Of a DNA stretch of 64,000 nucleotides, positions 1 through 12,900 are shown in pieces. Position 1 is the first letter of the stretch; each line of letters begins with the position of its first letter. Made by a program: the position numbers and the translations under genes. The notes under the pieces are model-generated. The model had not been told where the DNA came from and ran no database searches. It saw only the letters and a program-made list of their open reading frames with translations. This DNA is from Neoceratodus forsteri (taxonomy: Eukaryota > Chordata > Ceratodontiformes > Ceratodontidae), in contig CM057456.1 in assembly GCA_016271365.2 (NCBI GenBank), positions 1,392,229,501 through 1,392,293,500 on the forward strand. Reading direction: 5' to 3'.

Positions 1-805
1 GTTAAGTGTTCCTGCTCTTCGTCCGTATCCGGCAGGCTGGCTGAGAAAGGGCTACGGCTTGTCTCCCGAGGAGCTATTTTACATCCTCCTGCATCCACTT
101 TCTTCGAGGATGATTTCGGCTTCAAACGATTCCTGCTGTCTTTTGGAGGTTTTAGCATGATTATTTGGAGCTTTTGGGTGCAACTTTCTTTAGAAGATTC
201 TTATTTTGAGGAGATTTTGGAGGAGAGCCTGTCTCAATGTGCTGGTGCTGGCTCCGTGACTCCACCGGAAGTCCCCCAGACATTCTTTTGTTATCCTTGC
301 TTGCATACTTGTCTAAAAGAAATTTCAGAACAAAAATGTGATTTGTGGTTGAGTCTTCCTTCCTAAAGCCTGCTTATAGGTTTGAAATTATTTTGTTTTC
401 ATCTCCCTATCTACAGTATGTAGTTGTGCTATAATATATCTTGTATAGATTTCCTTTGGTATGTTCAATAGGGTCGCTGGCCTTTAACAATCAGGGTTTA
501 TTCTGTCTCTTTTTTTTGAATAAAGGTACCACAGTGCCTGTTTTCCAGTTTGCTAGCAACTCTAGGGTGGTGTTAATACTTGAAAATAGATTCACCAGAT
601 TTCAGCCCATTCCTTGATTAAACAGTGTAAAACTGCTGCTGGGACCAAGTCCACCCCGAGACCATATATTTCTTTAGCTGTTTTATGTAAGAAATTACCT
701 CCTCTGCGGAGACCCTAAAATTAGTCTCTGCCATCTTTCCTTATTAGTATTTTACAGTGCCATCTCATTTCCCTGTGGTGCAACATTCTCTGCTCCCTCA
801 GAATA
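1..805. other. Unassigned intronic or intergenic sequence
   Basis: No gene is supported here. A 69-codon open frame at 157-366 has no recognisable domain and is probably chance. The stretch at about 530-770 could be an old antisense LINE fragment, but I cannot place it in a family. The first 140 bases are GC-rich compared with what follows. Confidence 0.4.
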
Positions 806-1825
806 CAGTTTGTTTATTTTTTTTATACTGGAAAGACACGTGAGCAAAAGTGCCCATTTTCACAAGCGTCCAGTTAGGACAACAATTGTTGGTTACAGAG
901 TGACAGGGAAGTGCGAATACAAAGCAGTACAAGACCTGCTGAGACTGTCCGAGAGCTGCTGAGTACAAAGTAAGTGCCATCAATGAGAGAATAGAACATT
1001 ACAGTATTGGGAAAGAATAGACATACAATAACATAGCAGTGAGGCAACAATGGTCTGTGTTTAAGGTGGAGTTCAGGTAGAAAAAACAGACATACCAGGA
1101 GAGATTCAAGGCTAAGGGCATTTTCAGGAAAGCAAACTGGAGAGATTACCCTTAAGGCCGTGTTTAAATGAGGGTGTTGAAGGATAGATGACAAGAGATG
1201 GGGGTAGGTTGTTGAAAAGTTTAACACCCTTGCAGGGTTTTAAATAATTGATTAGCACTTTTTTCTTGGGACAATACTAACTGTTCAGAAAGCATTTATA
1301 TAGGTTTTCTAGAAGTGTTATGTTTGTTGAACACAGTGAGGTAGGTGCTATGCATTTTCACAGTGTTTTAGAACTTTTATAACCAAAACGCTAATCAATT
1401 TTTAGAGTTAAATAAAACACTGCCTTGTAGGAGAGGGTGTTTTGACCTTGAGTAGTATGGCAGAGAGGGCAGAGGACCATCTATTAGACCGTGTTGGGGT
1501 GGACTGGGGAAAGAGGGGGGAGATGCTACTTGGTGGGAGACCAAGAGTATGTTTGTGGAGGAAAGTCAGGATCTTTCTGTCAAGCCTATCTTCAGGTGGA
1601 GGCCAGTTGGCACGTGTGTACAGGTCACGGTGGTGGGTCAGTCTGGGGAGGTCTGTGGCAAACCGAATCACATTATGGTAGGTGCTGGGCATCTGATTAA
1701 AATTCTTTTGGGAAAAGGGGGGCAGTAGAGCAGAGCACCATAGTCGAATAGGGGAAAGAGGAAACTGGTGGCCAGGAGCATCATGGACTCAGGGATTAGG
1801 AAAGGTTGGACGCGATACAGCATGA

Positions 1826-3885
1826 CATAGAAATATAGAAGTTGACAGCAGATAAGGACCGCAAGGCCCATCCAATCTGCCCATTTCTTTTTCTACCTTG
1901 TGAATGTGCCATCGGCCTTTGCCCTGTCAATGGCCTAGCTATTCATACTCATCTGTATTGCTCTCTTATGCCTATCCCATGTCTTTCTGAAGCCCTGCAC
2001 TGAATTCATATCCACCACTTCCTGAGGTAGGCCGCTCCATGCATCCACCACCCTTTCTGTGAAAAAGAACTTCCTTACATTACCCCTTAATCGGCCTCCC
2101 TCTAATCTCATGCTGTGTTCTCTAGTCCTGCTATTTTTCTTATATTGAAACATGTTAGACTCTTTCACCTTGTTAATGCCCTTAAGGTGTTTGAATGTTT
2201 CGATCATATCGCCTCTCTCCCTCCTTTGCTCTAGGGTATACATATTGAGCTCCATTAATCCGTTCTCATATGTTTTCTGATGCAGTCCCTGCACCATTTT
2301 GGTTGCCCTTCTCTGGACTACCTCAATTTGGTTAATGTCCTTGTGAAGGTGTGGCCTCCAGTATGGATGCAGTACTCCAGATGGGGCCTAACCAGTGTCT
2401 TGTAAAGAGGGATTATTGCCTCCCTCTTCCGACTTGTGATACCCCTACTAATACACCCCAACATCCCCCTAGCCTTACCTACTGCTTTAGTGGTCTGCTA
2501 GGATGATTTTAGGTCATCGGTGATGATGTTGCCCAAGTCTCTTTCTTCCCTTGTGACTGCCAGCAACTCCCCTCCCAGCCTATAGGTGGCTTCAGGGTTT
2601 CTCTTCCCTGTGTGCATGATCTTGCACTTCTTTGCGTTAAACCCCAGTTGCCACTCTTCCAACCATTTTGCTAGGTTATCCAGATCTCTTTCCATTCTGT
2701 CCACCCCATCTGGATCATCTGCTCTGTTGCAGATCTTGGTGCCATTTGCAAACAGACAAACCTTACCCTCCAGTCCATCTGCAATGTCACTGATGAAGAT
2801 ATTGAAGAGGCTGGCCCCAGGACTGATCCATGAGGTACCCTACTTGTGACTTGCATCTCTTCTGACTGCTTACCACCACTCTCTGTTTTCTGCCCATCAA
2901 CCAGTTTGCCACCTAGTTGACCAAATTCTGACCCACCCCGAGCCTACCCAGCTTATTAATCAATCTTCTGTGTGGAACAGTATTGAAAGCTTTGCTGAAG
3001 TCAAGGTAGGTGACATCAACTGCTCCCCCTTGGTCCACTACTCTGGTTACCCAGTCAAAGAAATCTATGAGATTAGTTTGACAGGACCTTCCATTTGTAA
3101 ACCCATGTGATCTTGGATCCTGTGCTCCTATGGATTCCAGGTGTTGCACTAGCCTTTCCTGAAGGAGTGCCTCCATAATCTTGCCCTCTACTAAGGTAAG
3201 ACTGACTGATCTGTTGTTCCCTGCCCTGCCTCCTCCCTGCTACCACTCTTGTGGAGCAGGATCGCATGAGCCCTTCTCCAGTCTTCTGGGACCTCTCCTG
3301 CACTCAGAGACTCACTAAACAGTTCTGATAATGACTCTGCTAGTTCCACCCTTAGCTCCTTTAGTACCCTGGGATGTATGCCATCAGGTCCATTGCCTTG
3401 TCCACCCTGAGCTTATCGCGCTCTTGTAGGACCCTTTCTTTTGTGAAGGGACTAGTGCACACCTCCCTCCCCCCTGTGTCCATGGTGCTGAGCTGTGGGC
3501 CCCACCCTACCTTCTCTTCAGTAAATACTGAGCAGAAGTATCTATTTGGGATAGATGCTTTTACATGGTCCTCCTCTTCACATGCCACCTTACCCCCTCT
3601 GATCTTAGCAATACCCTCTTTGGACTTTCTCTTTTCACTAATGTATCTGTAGAAAGTCTTGTTACCTTCTTTTACTGTTTGTGCTAGTGTTTCCTCAGTT
3701 TGGGCTTTTACCTGCCTTACTGCCTTCCCTGCTTCCCTTAGGGAAGTTTGGTATGCCTCCCTATCTTCATCCTGCTGTGTTCCCTTATATTTCCTGAAGG
3801 CCAGCCTTTTGGTTCTGATGTTTCTGCTATTGTTTTTGAGAACCAAAGTGGTTTCTTTCTTCTTTTGCACTTCCTTTTCTCTCTA
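1826..3885 (-). mobile_element. CR1 LINE (CR1-a), 5'-truncated, nested in L2-a
   Basis: The 3' end at 1826 carries the CR1-type terminal motif (ATAGAAATATAGAAG on the + strand), followed by the AAGTTGACAGCAGATAAGG block seen in CR1-f and CR1-h. Reading leftward on the minus strand gives the linker (LAFRKYKGTQQDEDREAYQ, 3361-3870), the RT with TYLDFSKAFNTVPHRRL (2913-3176), and the C-terminal part with VVDAWSGLPQEVVDMNSVQG (1935-2297). The endonuclease is absent, as expected for 5' truncation. The L2 frame stops in KKAYQRP just beyond 3885 and resumes with MLYRVQPFLIPES just before 1826, so CR1-a jumped into L2-a. Stops and frameshifts are frequent. Confidence 0.88.
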
Positions 3886-4934
3886 ACACAGGCCTTTGGT
3901 ACGCTTTCTTAATTAGCTGATTGACATGAAGTTCATAGGTTAGGTGACAGTCAAGGACCAAGCCAAGGTATTTAAACTCTGAGACTTGCTCAGTGGGATT
4001 ACCATCGTTGTCCAGAGGGAGAGGTCGATGACTGTTGATTTTCTGGAGCCAGAGAAAACCATGGACTTGTTTTTTTTTTTTAGAGTTCAGAACAAGCCCT
4101 TGGGAAGAGAACCAGGAGTGAAGCCAAGAAGTCATGCTGGAGTTTGTCCCGAAGGGTAGAGGGGTCCTTGTCTTTGCAGAAGAGCACGGCATCATCAGCG
4201 TAGAGGATAATGTCCGTGTGCCTGCAGATTTCTGGGAGTGAGTGAAGAGGAGGGGTCCCAGGATGGAGCCCTGGGGAACTCCATATCTGATGGGGTAAAT
4301 GGAAGAGAGAACACCTTCAATCACAATTCTGTGGGATCTATGGCTAAGGTAATTGGCGAACCAGTTTACAATTTTGGGGGAGAAATTGAGACTGGAGAGG
4401 GTAGAAAGCAGAACCTTGTGGTCAACAAGATTGAAAGCTTTTGTGAAGTCCACAAGCACTGAGCCAGAGTAACATCCATCATCATTGGCTTTATCTATGA
4501 AGTGGGTGAATTTGATCAAATCTGTCTGTGTTGTGGTCAACCCTGAACTCGCGTTGTGCATCTGTTTATAGATTGCATTTCTTTAGGTATTCAGTGGTTT
4601 GAACCAGGATGATTTTTTCAATTATTTTGGAAAAAGGAGCCCGGAGGGAGATGGGCCTCTAGTTAATGACATAATTCTTAGGGCCAGACTTGTGTAGGGG
4701 TTTTATGGTAGCACATTTCCATTTAAGTGGGAGGGATCCCAAGCAAAGGGAAAAGTTAAAGATGTTGGTGAGGGGAAGGGCAATATTCTCATAGACCAGC
4801 TTAAGGATCTGATAGTTGATGTTGTCCAGTCCTAGGCTGGGCCTGGGGTCATTTGTTCTAATAAGTCTTACCACCTCAAAGGTGCAGAGATGCCGGGAGA
4901 GTACCTGAGTCATCAACATCTGCCACAAATACAC

Positions 4935-5208
4935 CCTTCTTGTGTGTTTTTCCTCAAACGTTTTGTCTTTGGCTTTCTGCCACTGTATGAAATGTCTCTC
5001 CTGTTTATAAACCTGCTGTAATTAAGTGTAGTAACTGCGTACAGTATATGCTGTATTGTTCCTCACCTCACTGTTTTGTGTTTTAACTTATTCATTCTGT
5101 ACTTTCTTGTCCATTTTTTTGTAAAAATATCCGTACTACTGGACATTTGTGAAAACGGGCATTTTTGCTTGTGTACTCTCCAGTATAAAATAAAATTGAC
5201 TGATTGAA
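4935..5208 (+). mobile_element. L2 3' tail in opposite orientation inside L2-a
   Basis: This + strand stretch matches the 3' end of the L2 at 55.2-55.5 kb: CTGCCACTG, GGACATTTGTGAAAA, a CTCTCCAGTATAAAAT block, then an A-rich end with ATTGACTGATTGA repeats. It sits between the minus-strand RT and endonuclease remnants of L2-a, where roughly 0.6 kb of L2-a coding sequence is missing. Either a short L2 insertion accompanied a deletion, or an internal rearrangement occurred. Confidence 0.65.
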
Positions 5209-5279
5209 TGTGAGAGGGGTTTGAGACAAGTATCCAGTCCAGGACTGATTCATACACAGTCCTATAGTTTGTGTGGGTA

Positions 5280-8200
5280 ACATAGAAGCATAGACTCTGA
5301 TGGCAGATAAGAACCACTTGGCCCTCCCGGTCTGCCCATTTCCCTACCTATTGGATAAGCTGCAGATCCTAGTTAACCAACAGCCTACTTCTTCCTACTC
5401 CCAACTAGAATATTGCCATATGTCTGTCCCATGCATTCTTGAATTCCCCCACTGTTTATGACCCCACAACCTCTTCAGGAAGGCTGTTCCATGCACCCAC
5501 CTCCCTCTCCATGAAAAAATACTTCCTCGTATTGCCCCTGAGCTGTCCCCCCTCTGTCTTCAAACTGTGCCCCCTTGTTCTTGCACATCTCTTTTTCTGC
5601 ATTATGCTACCCTCTTGGCCTCTTGGACATTGTTGATTTCCTTGAGGTACTTGAAAGTTTCTATCATGTCCCTTCTCTCCCTTTTCTTTGAGGGTATACA
5701 TATTATGTGCCTTTAGTCTCTCTTCATATGGCTTCTGGTGTAGAACCTGCACCATTTTAGTTGCTCTCCTCTGTACTGCCTCCATCCTGTCTATGTCCTT
5801 GCAGAGATGGGGTCTCCAGAACTGCACACAGTACTCCAGATGAGGTCTCACCAACTGTCTGTACAGAGGGATAACAACTTCCTGTTTTCTACTGGTGATG
5901 CCTCTCCCTATGCATCCGAGTATCCCCCCAGCCCTCCTTACTACCATCTCTCATTGCTTGCCTACCTTTAGGTCATCTGATATGACTACCCCCAGGTCCC
6001 TTTCCATTTTTTGTTAGTAACTCCCTCTCATTGTATACTCTTTCCCTGGGTTTTTGTTTCCCAGGTGAATTACTTTGCACTTTGCATTGAATCTAAGCTG
6101 CCATACTTTTGACCATTCCTCCAGCCTTGCTAAGTCCCTTCTCATCCTTTCCACCCCCTCTTTGTGTATCAACCCTGATGCAGATCTTTGTGTCATCTGT
6201 AAAGAGGCACATTTTTCCTTCCAGTCCCACTGCCATGTCACCTATAAAGACATTAAAGAGGACCAGTACCAGTACTGAAACCTGCGGTACACCACTAGTA
6301 ACCCCCCTTTTCCTTGTCATGGACTCCCATTTACTATTACCCTCTGCGTCCTGATGTCCAGCCAACTTTTTACCCAGGCTACCTACCTGGGACCCAGCTG
6401 GCTAACTTGTTTATTAATCTTTTGTGTGGGACTGTGTCAAATGCCTTGCTAAAGTCTTGGTAGACCATCTCCACAGCTTCTCCCTGGTCTACTACTTTGG
6501 TCACCCAGTCAAATAAATCTATTTGATTCATCTGACATGACCTTCCCACTGTGAATCCATGCTGCCTTGAGTCCTGTGCCCTGCTGGCCTCTAGATACTC
6601 AACAATTCTTACTTTCTGAAGTGATTCCATCATTTTCCCTACCACTGAGGACAACCTATAACAGTTCTGTAGTTTCCTGCCTCTGCCTTGCTCCCACTTT
6701 TGCAGAGGGGAATCACATCCACCCTCCGCCAGTCCTCCGGTATCACACCATCCTCTCATGATTTGTTAAAAAGGGTAGTCAGTGGCGTCACTAGTTCTCC
6801 CCTTCGTTCTTTTGGAATTCTGGGGTGAATCCCATCAGGTCCCATTGCTTTGTCCACCTTTAGTTTTAGGAGTTCTTTCAGGACCCTTTCTTCTGTGAAT
6901 GGACTGGTATCAACCCCCTATCCAGAGTGCTTCTCTTGTTTGATTTAGGTTCCTCCCCCTCCTCTTCTTTTGTGCACTATGCACAAAGCAGGCAGGGGAA
7001 CGCAGAAAAGTCGCATACCACGCCCGCACCCTGCAGACAGGTACGCCCATACCGGCATTCACTAACACCAGCCACCTGTCCGTGGCTCCTCCCTCCTGTC
7101 GTGCAGGACTCCGCAGGGTGGCCGGGGGCGGAGTTGCAGACTCGGGTGGGCATCCAGTGGGATGCCCATCCCAGGTCCAATAGTGGATCCCTCGCATTGC
7201 GATGCATGGGTCCAGGGTTGTGCATGCTGCCTAGGCACCTGGACCCACATGGCATGGCCCTTATGGCTGGTCAGTTCACCGACCCAGCCTCGGCAGATGG
7301 TGCCCTTCCTGCACACTGCAGGACCCTGGCACCGGGACCCACCTCCGGCCCACACGCTCACAACAGCGGCTGTGCCCCTACACCATTGTGGACTCCCATA
7401 CCCCCAAGCCCCCATTGTGGGGGGGCATGTGCCACAGTCTGTCTCTTCCCCCCCAACATCCCGGTGCCACTGCAAAGCTGGTGTTACGGGCACTCACCCC
7501 TGCCCTCACCGGCTGTCTAGTGGGCAGGAGCAGCACAAAGAGCACTGGCCAGGTCCTCCGGCATCCATAGGATGGGGATCGCGGTGGCGTGCAGAGGGTT
7601 ATGGCAGGGTCTAACCTGGTGTACCCTTTGCCACTCTCTGCATCCATGTGGCCAGCACTACATGGTTTATTGAATACTGCATAGTGCTGGCATGCCCCCG
7701 GAATGCCCCCAATGCAATGAGGTCCGTGGACGTGTAGGATCAGGTGTGGTGTGTCTGCATGCACCCCTTTGTGCATGCTGCGTGGGGGGTACAATGCGTG
7801 TGGAGTGGCTACGCGCCCCAGTTACGTTCACGTAGCCACTCCTCACCATTCATGCACAGCGGCCCTAGTGAATACTGAGCAGAAGTATTCATTCAGTATA
7901 CCTGCTTTTTCACCCTCCCCTTTATTAAGTCTCACTATCCCTCCCTTGGTCTTTCTTCACTCCCTAATGTACCTATAAAAGGTTTTTAACTGAGTTGGCT
8001 ATCTTTTCCTCAGTTTGTGCCTTTGCTATTCTGACTGCCTTCCCCGCGTCCTCCTGCTTTAACTGATACAGTTCTCTGTCCTGCTCCTTCTGTGTTTCCT
8101 TATACTTCCTGAATGTAACTTTTTCTCCCTAATGTTCTCCGCCACCTCTTTTCAGAACCTTAGTGGTTTTTTCCTTTGTTTTGTTTTATTTGCTTCCCAC

Positions 8201-8394
8201 AAAGGCTTGTTGCTTTTGTGATGGCAGTTTTGATTTTTCCACATTGTTCCTCCACCCCTCCTTCTTGCCTGTTTGCTAGTGCTTTTCTGAGGCACTCTTC
8301 CATTTTTCCAGAGTCAGCCCTCCTTAAGTCTGGTACCCTTGCTTTTGTATGGTTGGACTCTATGGCTGTGTTGATCATGAACTACACTGTTTGA
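5280..8394 (-). mobile_element. CR1 LINE (CR1-b), nested in L2-a, itself carrying a DNA element
   Basis: The 3' end has the CATAGAAGCATAGA motif and then a tail block (GATAAGCTGCAGATCCTAG) shared with CR1-g but not with CR1-a, so it belongs to a second CR1 subfamily. Minus-strand frames give the C-terminal region (GAWNSLPEEVVGS, 5456-5947), the RT with YQDFSKAFDTVPHKRLINKL (6379-6759), and the end of the endonuclease (8160-8378). It is 5'-truncated within the endonuclease at about 8394. The L2 reading frame stops at STPT to the right and continues with NYRTVYESVLDWIL to the left, which proves insertion into L2-a. A GC-rich block at 6975-7867 interrupts the linker. Confidence 0.87.
6975..7867. 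mobile_element. Candidate non-autonomous DNA element inserted in CR1-b
   Basis: A GC- and CpG-rich block of about 893 bp breaks CR1-b exactly between TTTTGTG and AATACTGAGCAG, which are joined in CR1-g near 39.69 kb. GTG occurs on both sides, which would fit a 3-bp target duplication. The right end, read inward on the minus strand, is TAGGGCCGCTGTGCATG; the left end is CACTATGCACAAAG, so the terminal repeat is imperfect or the left end has lost bases. An internal stem (GTGGCTACG / CGTAGCCAC) lies near 7800-7840. Overlapping open frames on both strands reflect base composition and I do not count them as genes. A related block appears to lie at 44626-45447. A PIF/Harbinger-like origin is possible but unproven. 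Confidence 0.6.
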
Positions 8395-9060
8395 GTGGGA
8401 GTGGAGATTAACTGGTGAAGGCCTAGATTGACGATGGTTTCTTTGGCAGTGTTGGCCTGTGGGGACAGCCAGTTAAGGTTGAAATCTCCAAGGATTATCC
8501 ATTCTCTTCCTCATGGGAGGGGTGTTTTTAAATGCTAAGGAAAGTATCTCACTCAGTAGAGGCAGTGCCAGGGGATAGATAGGTGATGCTGATAGTGATA
8601 ATTGTGTTGTTACCAAGGAGGAGGTTCACGGATAGAGATTCTAGGTTTGGTGTCACTACCAGGGTTTTGAGTTCAGAGGCCGAGAGGTGGTCTGCAATCC
8701 AGAGGAGGCATCTGCCCCCTCTTTTTCCTTGCCTATCCTTTCTGAAGAGGGAGTACCCTTTTAGGCAAATTTCATTAGAGGGAATCTTATGGGTTAACCA
8801 GGACTCAGACAAGGCAATGTTATTGAACTTATTAGCAGTGAGCCAGGCTTCAAGCTGGTTTTTTTGTAGCCAGGAGTCTCTGGATGTTAAGGTAAACAAT
8901 TTTTAGATAGTTTGTATTTTTGGCAGGAAAGGGGGTGTATGGTGATCCAGGTGGGGGTCCTGGGTTAAGGTGAATTGACCTGGAGATGAGGAGGAGGAGC
9001 AGGAGTCGTCGTGTGTGCCTACAGCTTCCCAAAATGTTCCACCCAGACCTCTTATGGGAG

Positions 9061-9923
9061 TACAGTGTCTGTGTTTATCACTTGCTCTTTCTAGTCATTT
9101 GCCACAATATTCCAAAAAGTTACCCCATCCTTTTCCAAAATTGCCTTTCCTAGGTAGATCCTGGCTTACAGTTGCATAAAAATGTTCCCTTTTTTCATAG
9201 GAAGTTCCTATGTTCCCTTCTGTATTTACATAGAACTTGTTGGGTATGTCTTCATGGATTTCTTTGGGTCTGAGCACGTCAAACCACTGCTCTGCCTGCA
9301 CTTACTGTAAATTAGCCCTGCCAAGCCTCTGTACCATTCAAGTCCTTCACTGCACACTTGCATGAACATAGAGCTGCTTACTCCTGAACTCCAGACAGGT
9401 GAGAATAAAAGCCATGGTGAAGAAAAGGTTACGAGGCATATACATTGCTTTGTCCCACATCAGCACACAATGTGATGGTCATCACAGGGTTTTAAAATGG
9501 AAGTAAAAACAGAAGTAAATATTCCAGTCATTCAGCATAGAACAGCTTGGAAAAGCCAAACAAAAATGCAGAACCTCCACAGCTCGGTTTATTTTACTCA
9601 CTACAGATCAGCAGGTGGCATGCAGCAGGGGGTGTATCATTTCGACTCACTTCTACTCTGTAATTAAACAACAAGCTAAGTACTGTGCTGCAATGTTAGA
9701 AAAAGGTTTTTCTTTCGAAACGACACCTAGGCTGTGCTTCTGTTGATTGCCAATGTTATTGATAGTCAGGGCGGGTATACAGCACTGCAGCAGGTGAACG
9801 GCAGTTAAAATGCTTGCTTCAGGATACAATGGACACCCGTTATAATGGACAGATTGGGGTTGCGCAAATGTCTCCTTTATAAGCAGGTTCCATAAAGGTA
9901 AGTCATCCACTTAAGGTCTTTCT
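9061..9923. other. Unassigned sequence left of the fold-back repeat
   Basis: No gene seen. The stretch at 9820-9905 (CAGGATACAATGGACACC, then TATAATGGACAG) faintly resembles the ends of Tigger-type mariner elements, but I found no partner end near 13.6 kb. Confidence 0.3.
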
Positions 9924-12900
9924 TTAAAGATCATGTGCAGTGGTTTTTACATATTTTTAATAAAAGCTTGAAAAGCTGAAATTCAAGTCATTGCGTCATG
10001 ATTAGTGTTTCCTGAAAATGTCAAGCTGTTTGGTTTTGTGGTTTTCTTTAAATTAGCATTGTTAACTTGCTCTATAGTGGCTGAAAACAGTGGAGTTATT
10101 TATGTCCTCTCAGTCAAACTTAGAGTGTGATGACATCATTTTGGAGTAGCTTGCTGTTTCAGATTCCCAATCACAGCAGCACTTTGCAGAGTTTATGGTT
10201 TGCTGAGCTCTCCGTGTTTCTTACATACCCAGTCTCTGGTTTGTGTTTAGATAGATCAGCTTAAAATATATCATTCTCTTCCTTTGAAAAAGCTGATCAT
10301 TCAGTTTCAGTGCTGAATTGAAGTAGTGGAAATCTTTTTCTGTGAGAAATCAGCTTGCCTGTATCACAGCTCTGTTCTTTTTAATTAAACCTCATTTTTT
10401 TTCTAACTATATAACACAGGGCTGCTTAATGAACATAAAATAAATCTAAATTTTGTTCATTCATGGAAACAATTTGTCTTTGATGTAGCCTTCATAAATA
10501 CAATCATATAAGAACATTTTTATTCATGTCAGATTGACAAACAAGTGCTTGTCACACTCTGCTACAGTATTTCAAGCACATGTACTGTCAGAACTCACAA
10601 ATTTCAGTTCGTTGGTGGTTTCTGTGTGAAAATACATCGTATACGTGCATAACTAGAAACGCTATGTGGCATCTCAATGTACTGTGTCTCTGCCTCACAG
10701 TTGAGGCAGCTGCAGTCTGCTGCCATCAGTTCCCTGCCCATAAACCCCCTGCCTTCTGCTTCACATTTGAGGCTGCTGCACCTGTTTCCCGCTGTCTTCT
10801 CCCACACAGGGATTGTGCACCCTGCTGCCTCCATCCTCTGCCTAAAGAATCAGGACTGCTGCCCCCTGCCCAAACAATTGGGTTTGCAGTACTCTACTGC
10901 CCTCTCTCCCCATACTGACAGTTAGGGATTCTGCACCTGTTGCCCCCTGTTCCCGTTTCCACAGTCAGGGCTGCTGTGCTAAGCCCTAGAGTGCCAGGTT
11001 CTCTGCCTCCACAGCTAGGGCTGCTGCACCATGATGCCCTAGCCACCAAAGGTGGGGCTTTTGCTGCACCCTGCTACCCACTTCCATTGCCCCAAATGGT
11101 CAGTGCTGCTGCACCATGTGTACCCCATCTCACAGTCAGGACTGCTATACCCTGATGCCCCATGTGTCCTGCACCACAGTCGAGGCTTCTGCACCATGCA
11201 GTCTTCTATTCCCTGTCACCACAGACAGGGCTGCTGCACCCAGCTCCTTTCTACACAGCTGGGGTTGCTGTGGCCTGCTGTGCCCTAGAGCCCCATGCCT
11301 CTGCAGTTAGGGCTGCTGCACCATGCTGCCACTTGCCACAAGATTCAGGGCATTTGCTGCACCCTGTTACATGCCTTGACAGTTGAGGCAGTTGCACCCT
11401 TCTGTCCCCCTGCCACTAGAGTCAGATCCTTTGCTGTACCCTGCTGAGACAGGAACAGGGGGCAACACATGCAGTGTCCCTGTGAATGTGAGAGAGACAG
11501 CGTAGCAGGGTGCAGCAACCCCAACTGTTCAGGAAGGGTGCAGCACAAGAGTAAGGCATTTGCTGCACCCTGTCCCCTGCCTGTAGATGCAAGGGGCTCT
11601 GTGGTGCAGCAGGGCACAATGGTGGCAGGGGACAAACGACAGCATGGTGCAGAAGCCCTGACTGTGGAGCAGGACACAGGTGGGTATCAGGGTACAGCAG
11701 CCTTGACAATATCACAGGGTTCACATTGTGCTACATACCAACCCATTTGGGGCAATAGAAGTGCATAGTAGGGTTCAGTAGTACCAACTTTGGATGCAGG
11801 TGACATAAGACTCTATGGTGTAGCACAACACAGCAGCTCTGACTGTGGAGATAGGAACAGGGGGCAACAGGGTTCCATAGCCCTGACTGTGGGGATGGGG
11901 ACAGAGGGAAGCAGGGTGCAGCAGCCCTGAATGTTCGGTCAGGAGATAGGAGTGGCATCTGGATACAGCAGCCCAAACTGTGGGGCAGGGTACAGCAGCT
12001 ATGCCTGTTTGGGACAAGGGATGTGGGCAGCAGGACGTAGCAAAGGTTCTGACTCTGGTGGCAGGGGACAGCAGGGTGCAACTTTCTCAACTTTGGAGGC
12101 ATGCAACAGGGTGCAGCAAATGCCCTAAATCTTGTGACAAGTGGCAGCGTGATACAGCTGCCCAAACTGCAGAAACATGAGGCTCTAGAGCACAACAGGC
12201 CATAGCAACCCCAACTGTGTAGAAAGAAGCAGGGTGCAGCAGCCCTCTCTCTGGTGACAGGGGATAGAGGACGGTATGATGCAGAAGTCTCGACTGTGGT
12301 GCTGAACACATGGGGCATCGGGGGTACAACAGCCCTGACTGTGAAATGGGGTACAGGTGGTGCAGCAGCTCTGCCGATTTGGGGCAATGGAAGTGGGTAG
12401 CAGGGTGTAGCAAAACCCCACCTCTGGTGGCTAGGGCATGGTACAACAGCCCCAGCTGTGGAGGCAGGGAACCTGGCACTCTAGGGCTTAGCACAGCACA
12501 GCAGCAACCCTGATTGTGAAGACAGGAGCAAGCAACAGGTGCAGCATCCCTAACTGTGAGGGTGGGGGAGAGAGGGCAGCAGGGTGCAGCAACCCCAACT
12601 GTTTGGGCAGGGTGCAGCAGCTGTGATTCTTTACGCAGGGAATGGAGGCAAAAGGGTGCACAGTCCCTGACTGTGTGGGAGAAGACAGTGGACAGCAGGA
12701 TGCAGCAGCCTCAAATGTGGAGCAGAAGGCAGGGGGATTATGGGGCAGGGACAGACGGTAGTAGACTGCAGCTGCCTCAACTGTGAGGCAGAGACGCAGT
12801 GCATTGGGATGCCACATAGTGTTTCTAGTTATACACATACATGATGTATTTTCACACGGAAACCACCAAAGAACTGACGTGTGAGTTCAGATGGTGCCTG

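Larger units (their letters stand above)
806..9060 (-). mobile_element. L2-type LINE (L2-a), antisense, split by two CR1 insertions
   Basis: An old L2 retrotransposon on the minus strand whose pieces lie in the correct order: 3' tail and C-terminal RT at 806-1825, RT core at 3886-4934, a short end-of-endonuclease piece at 5209-5279, and the endonuclease start at 8395-9060. The 5' part reads LLLLLLISRSIHLNPGPPP, which resembles the PNPGP opening typical of L2/CR1 ORF2. The endonuclease shows ILGDFNLNW and the RT shows GVPQGSILGPLLF. The 3' tail (GTATAAAA plus an A-rich end) matches the tails of the L2 copies near 5.2 kb and 55.5 kb. The gaps are filled by CR1-a, CR1-b and a reversed L2 tail. 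About 0.6 kb between endonuclease and RT is missing. Many stops and frameshifts show it is dead. It is antisense to the dynein gene. Confidence 0.85.

Noticed and set aside
7..140. GC-rich start of the window as a possible exon
   Set aside because: No dynein or other recognisable protein is read in any frame and no convincing splice sites frame it.
6910..7794. Long overlapping frames of up to 197 codons on both strands
   Set aside because: They fall inside a GC-rich inserted block in which stop codons are rare by composition. No domain is visible and frames overlap on both strands.
10580..12838. Many overlapping open frames of 60-218 codons rich in Cys, Leu, Pro and His
   Set aside because: They lie on both strands of the fold-back array and mirror each other. 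The reading comes from the CTGCTGCACCC units and not from selection for a protein.
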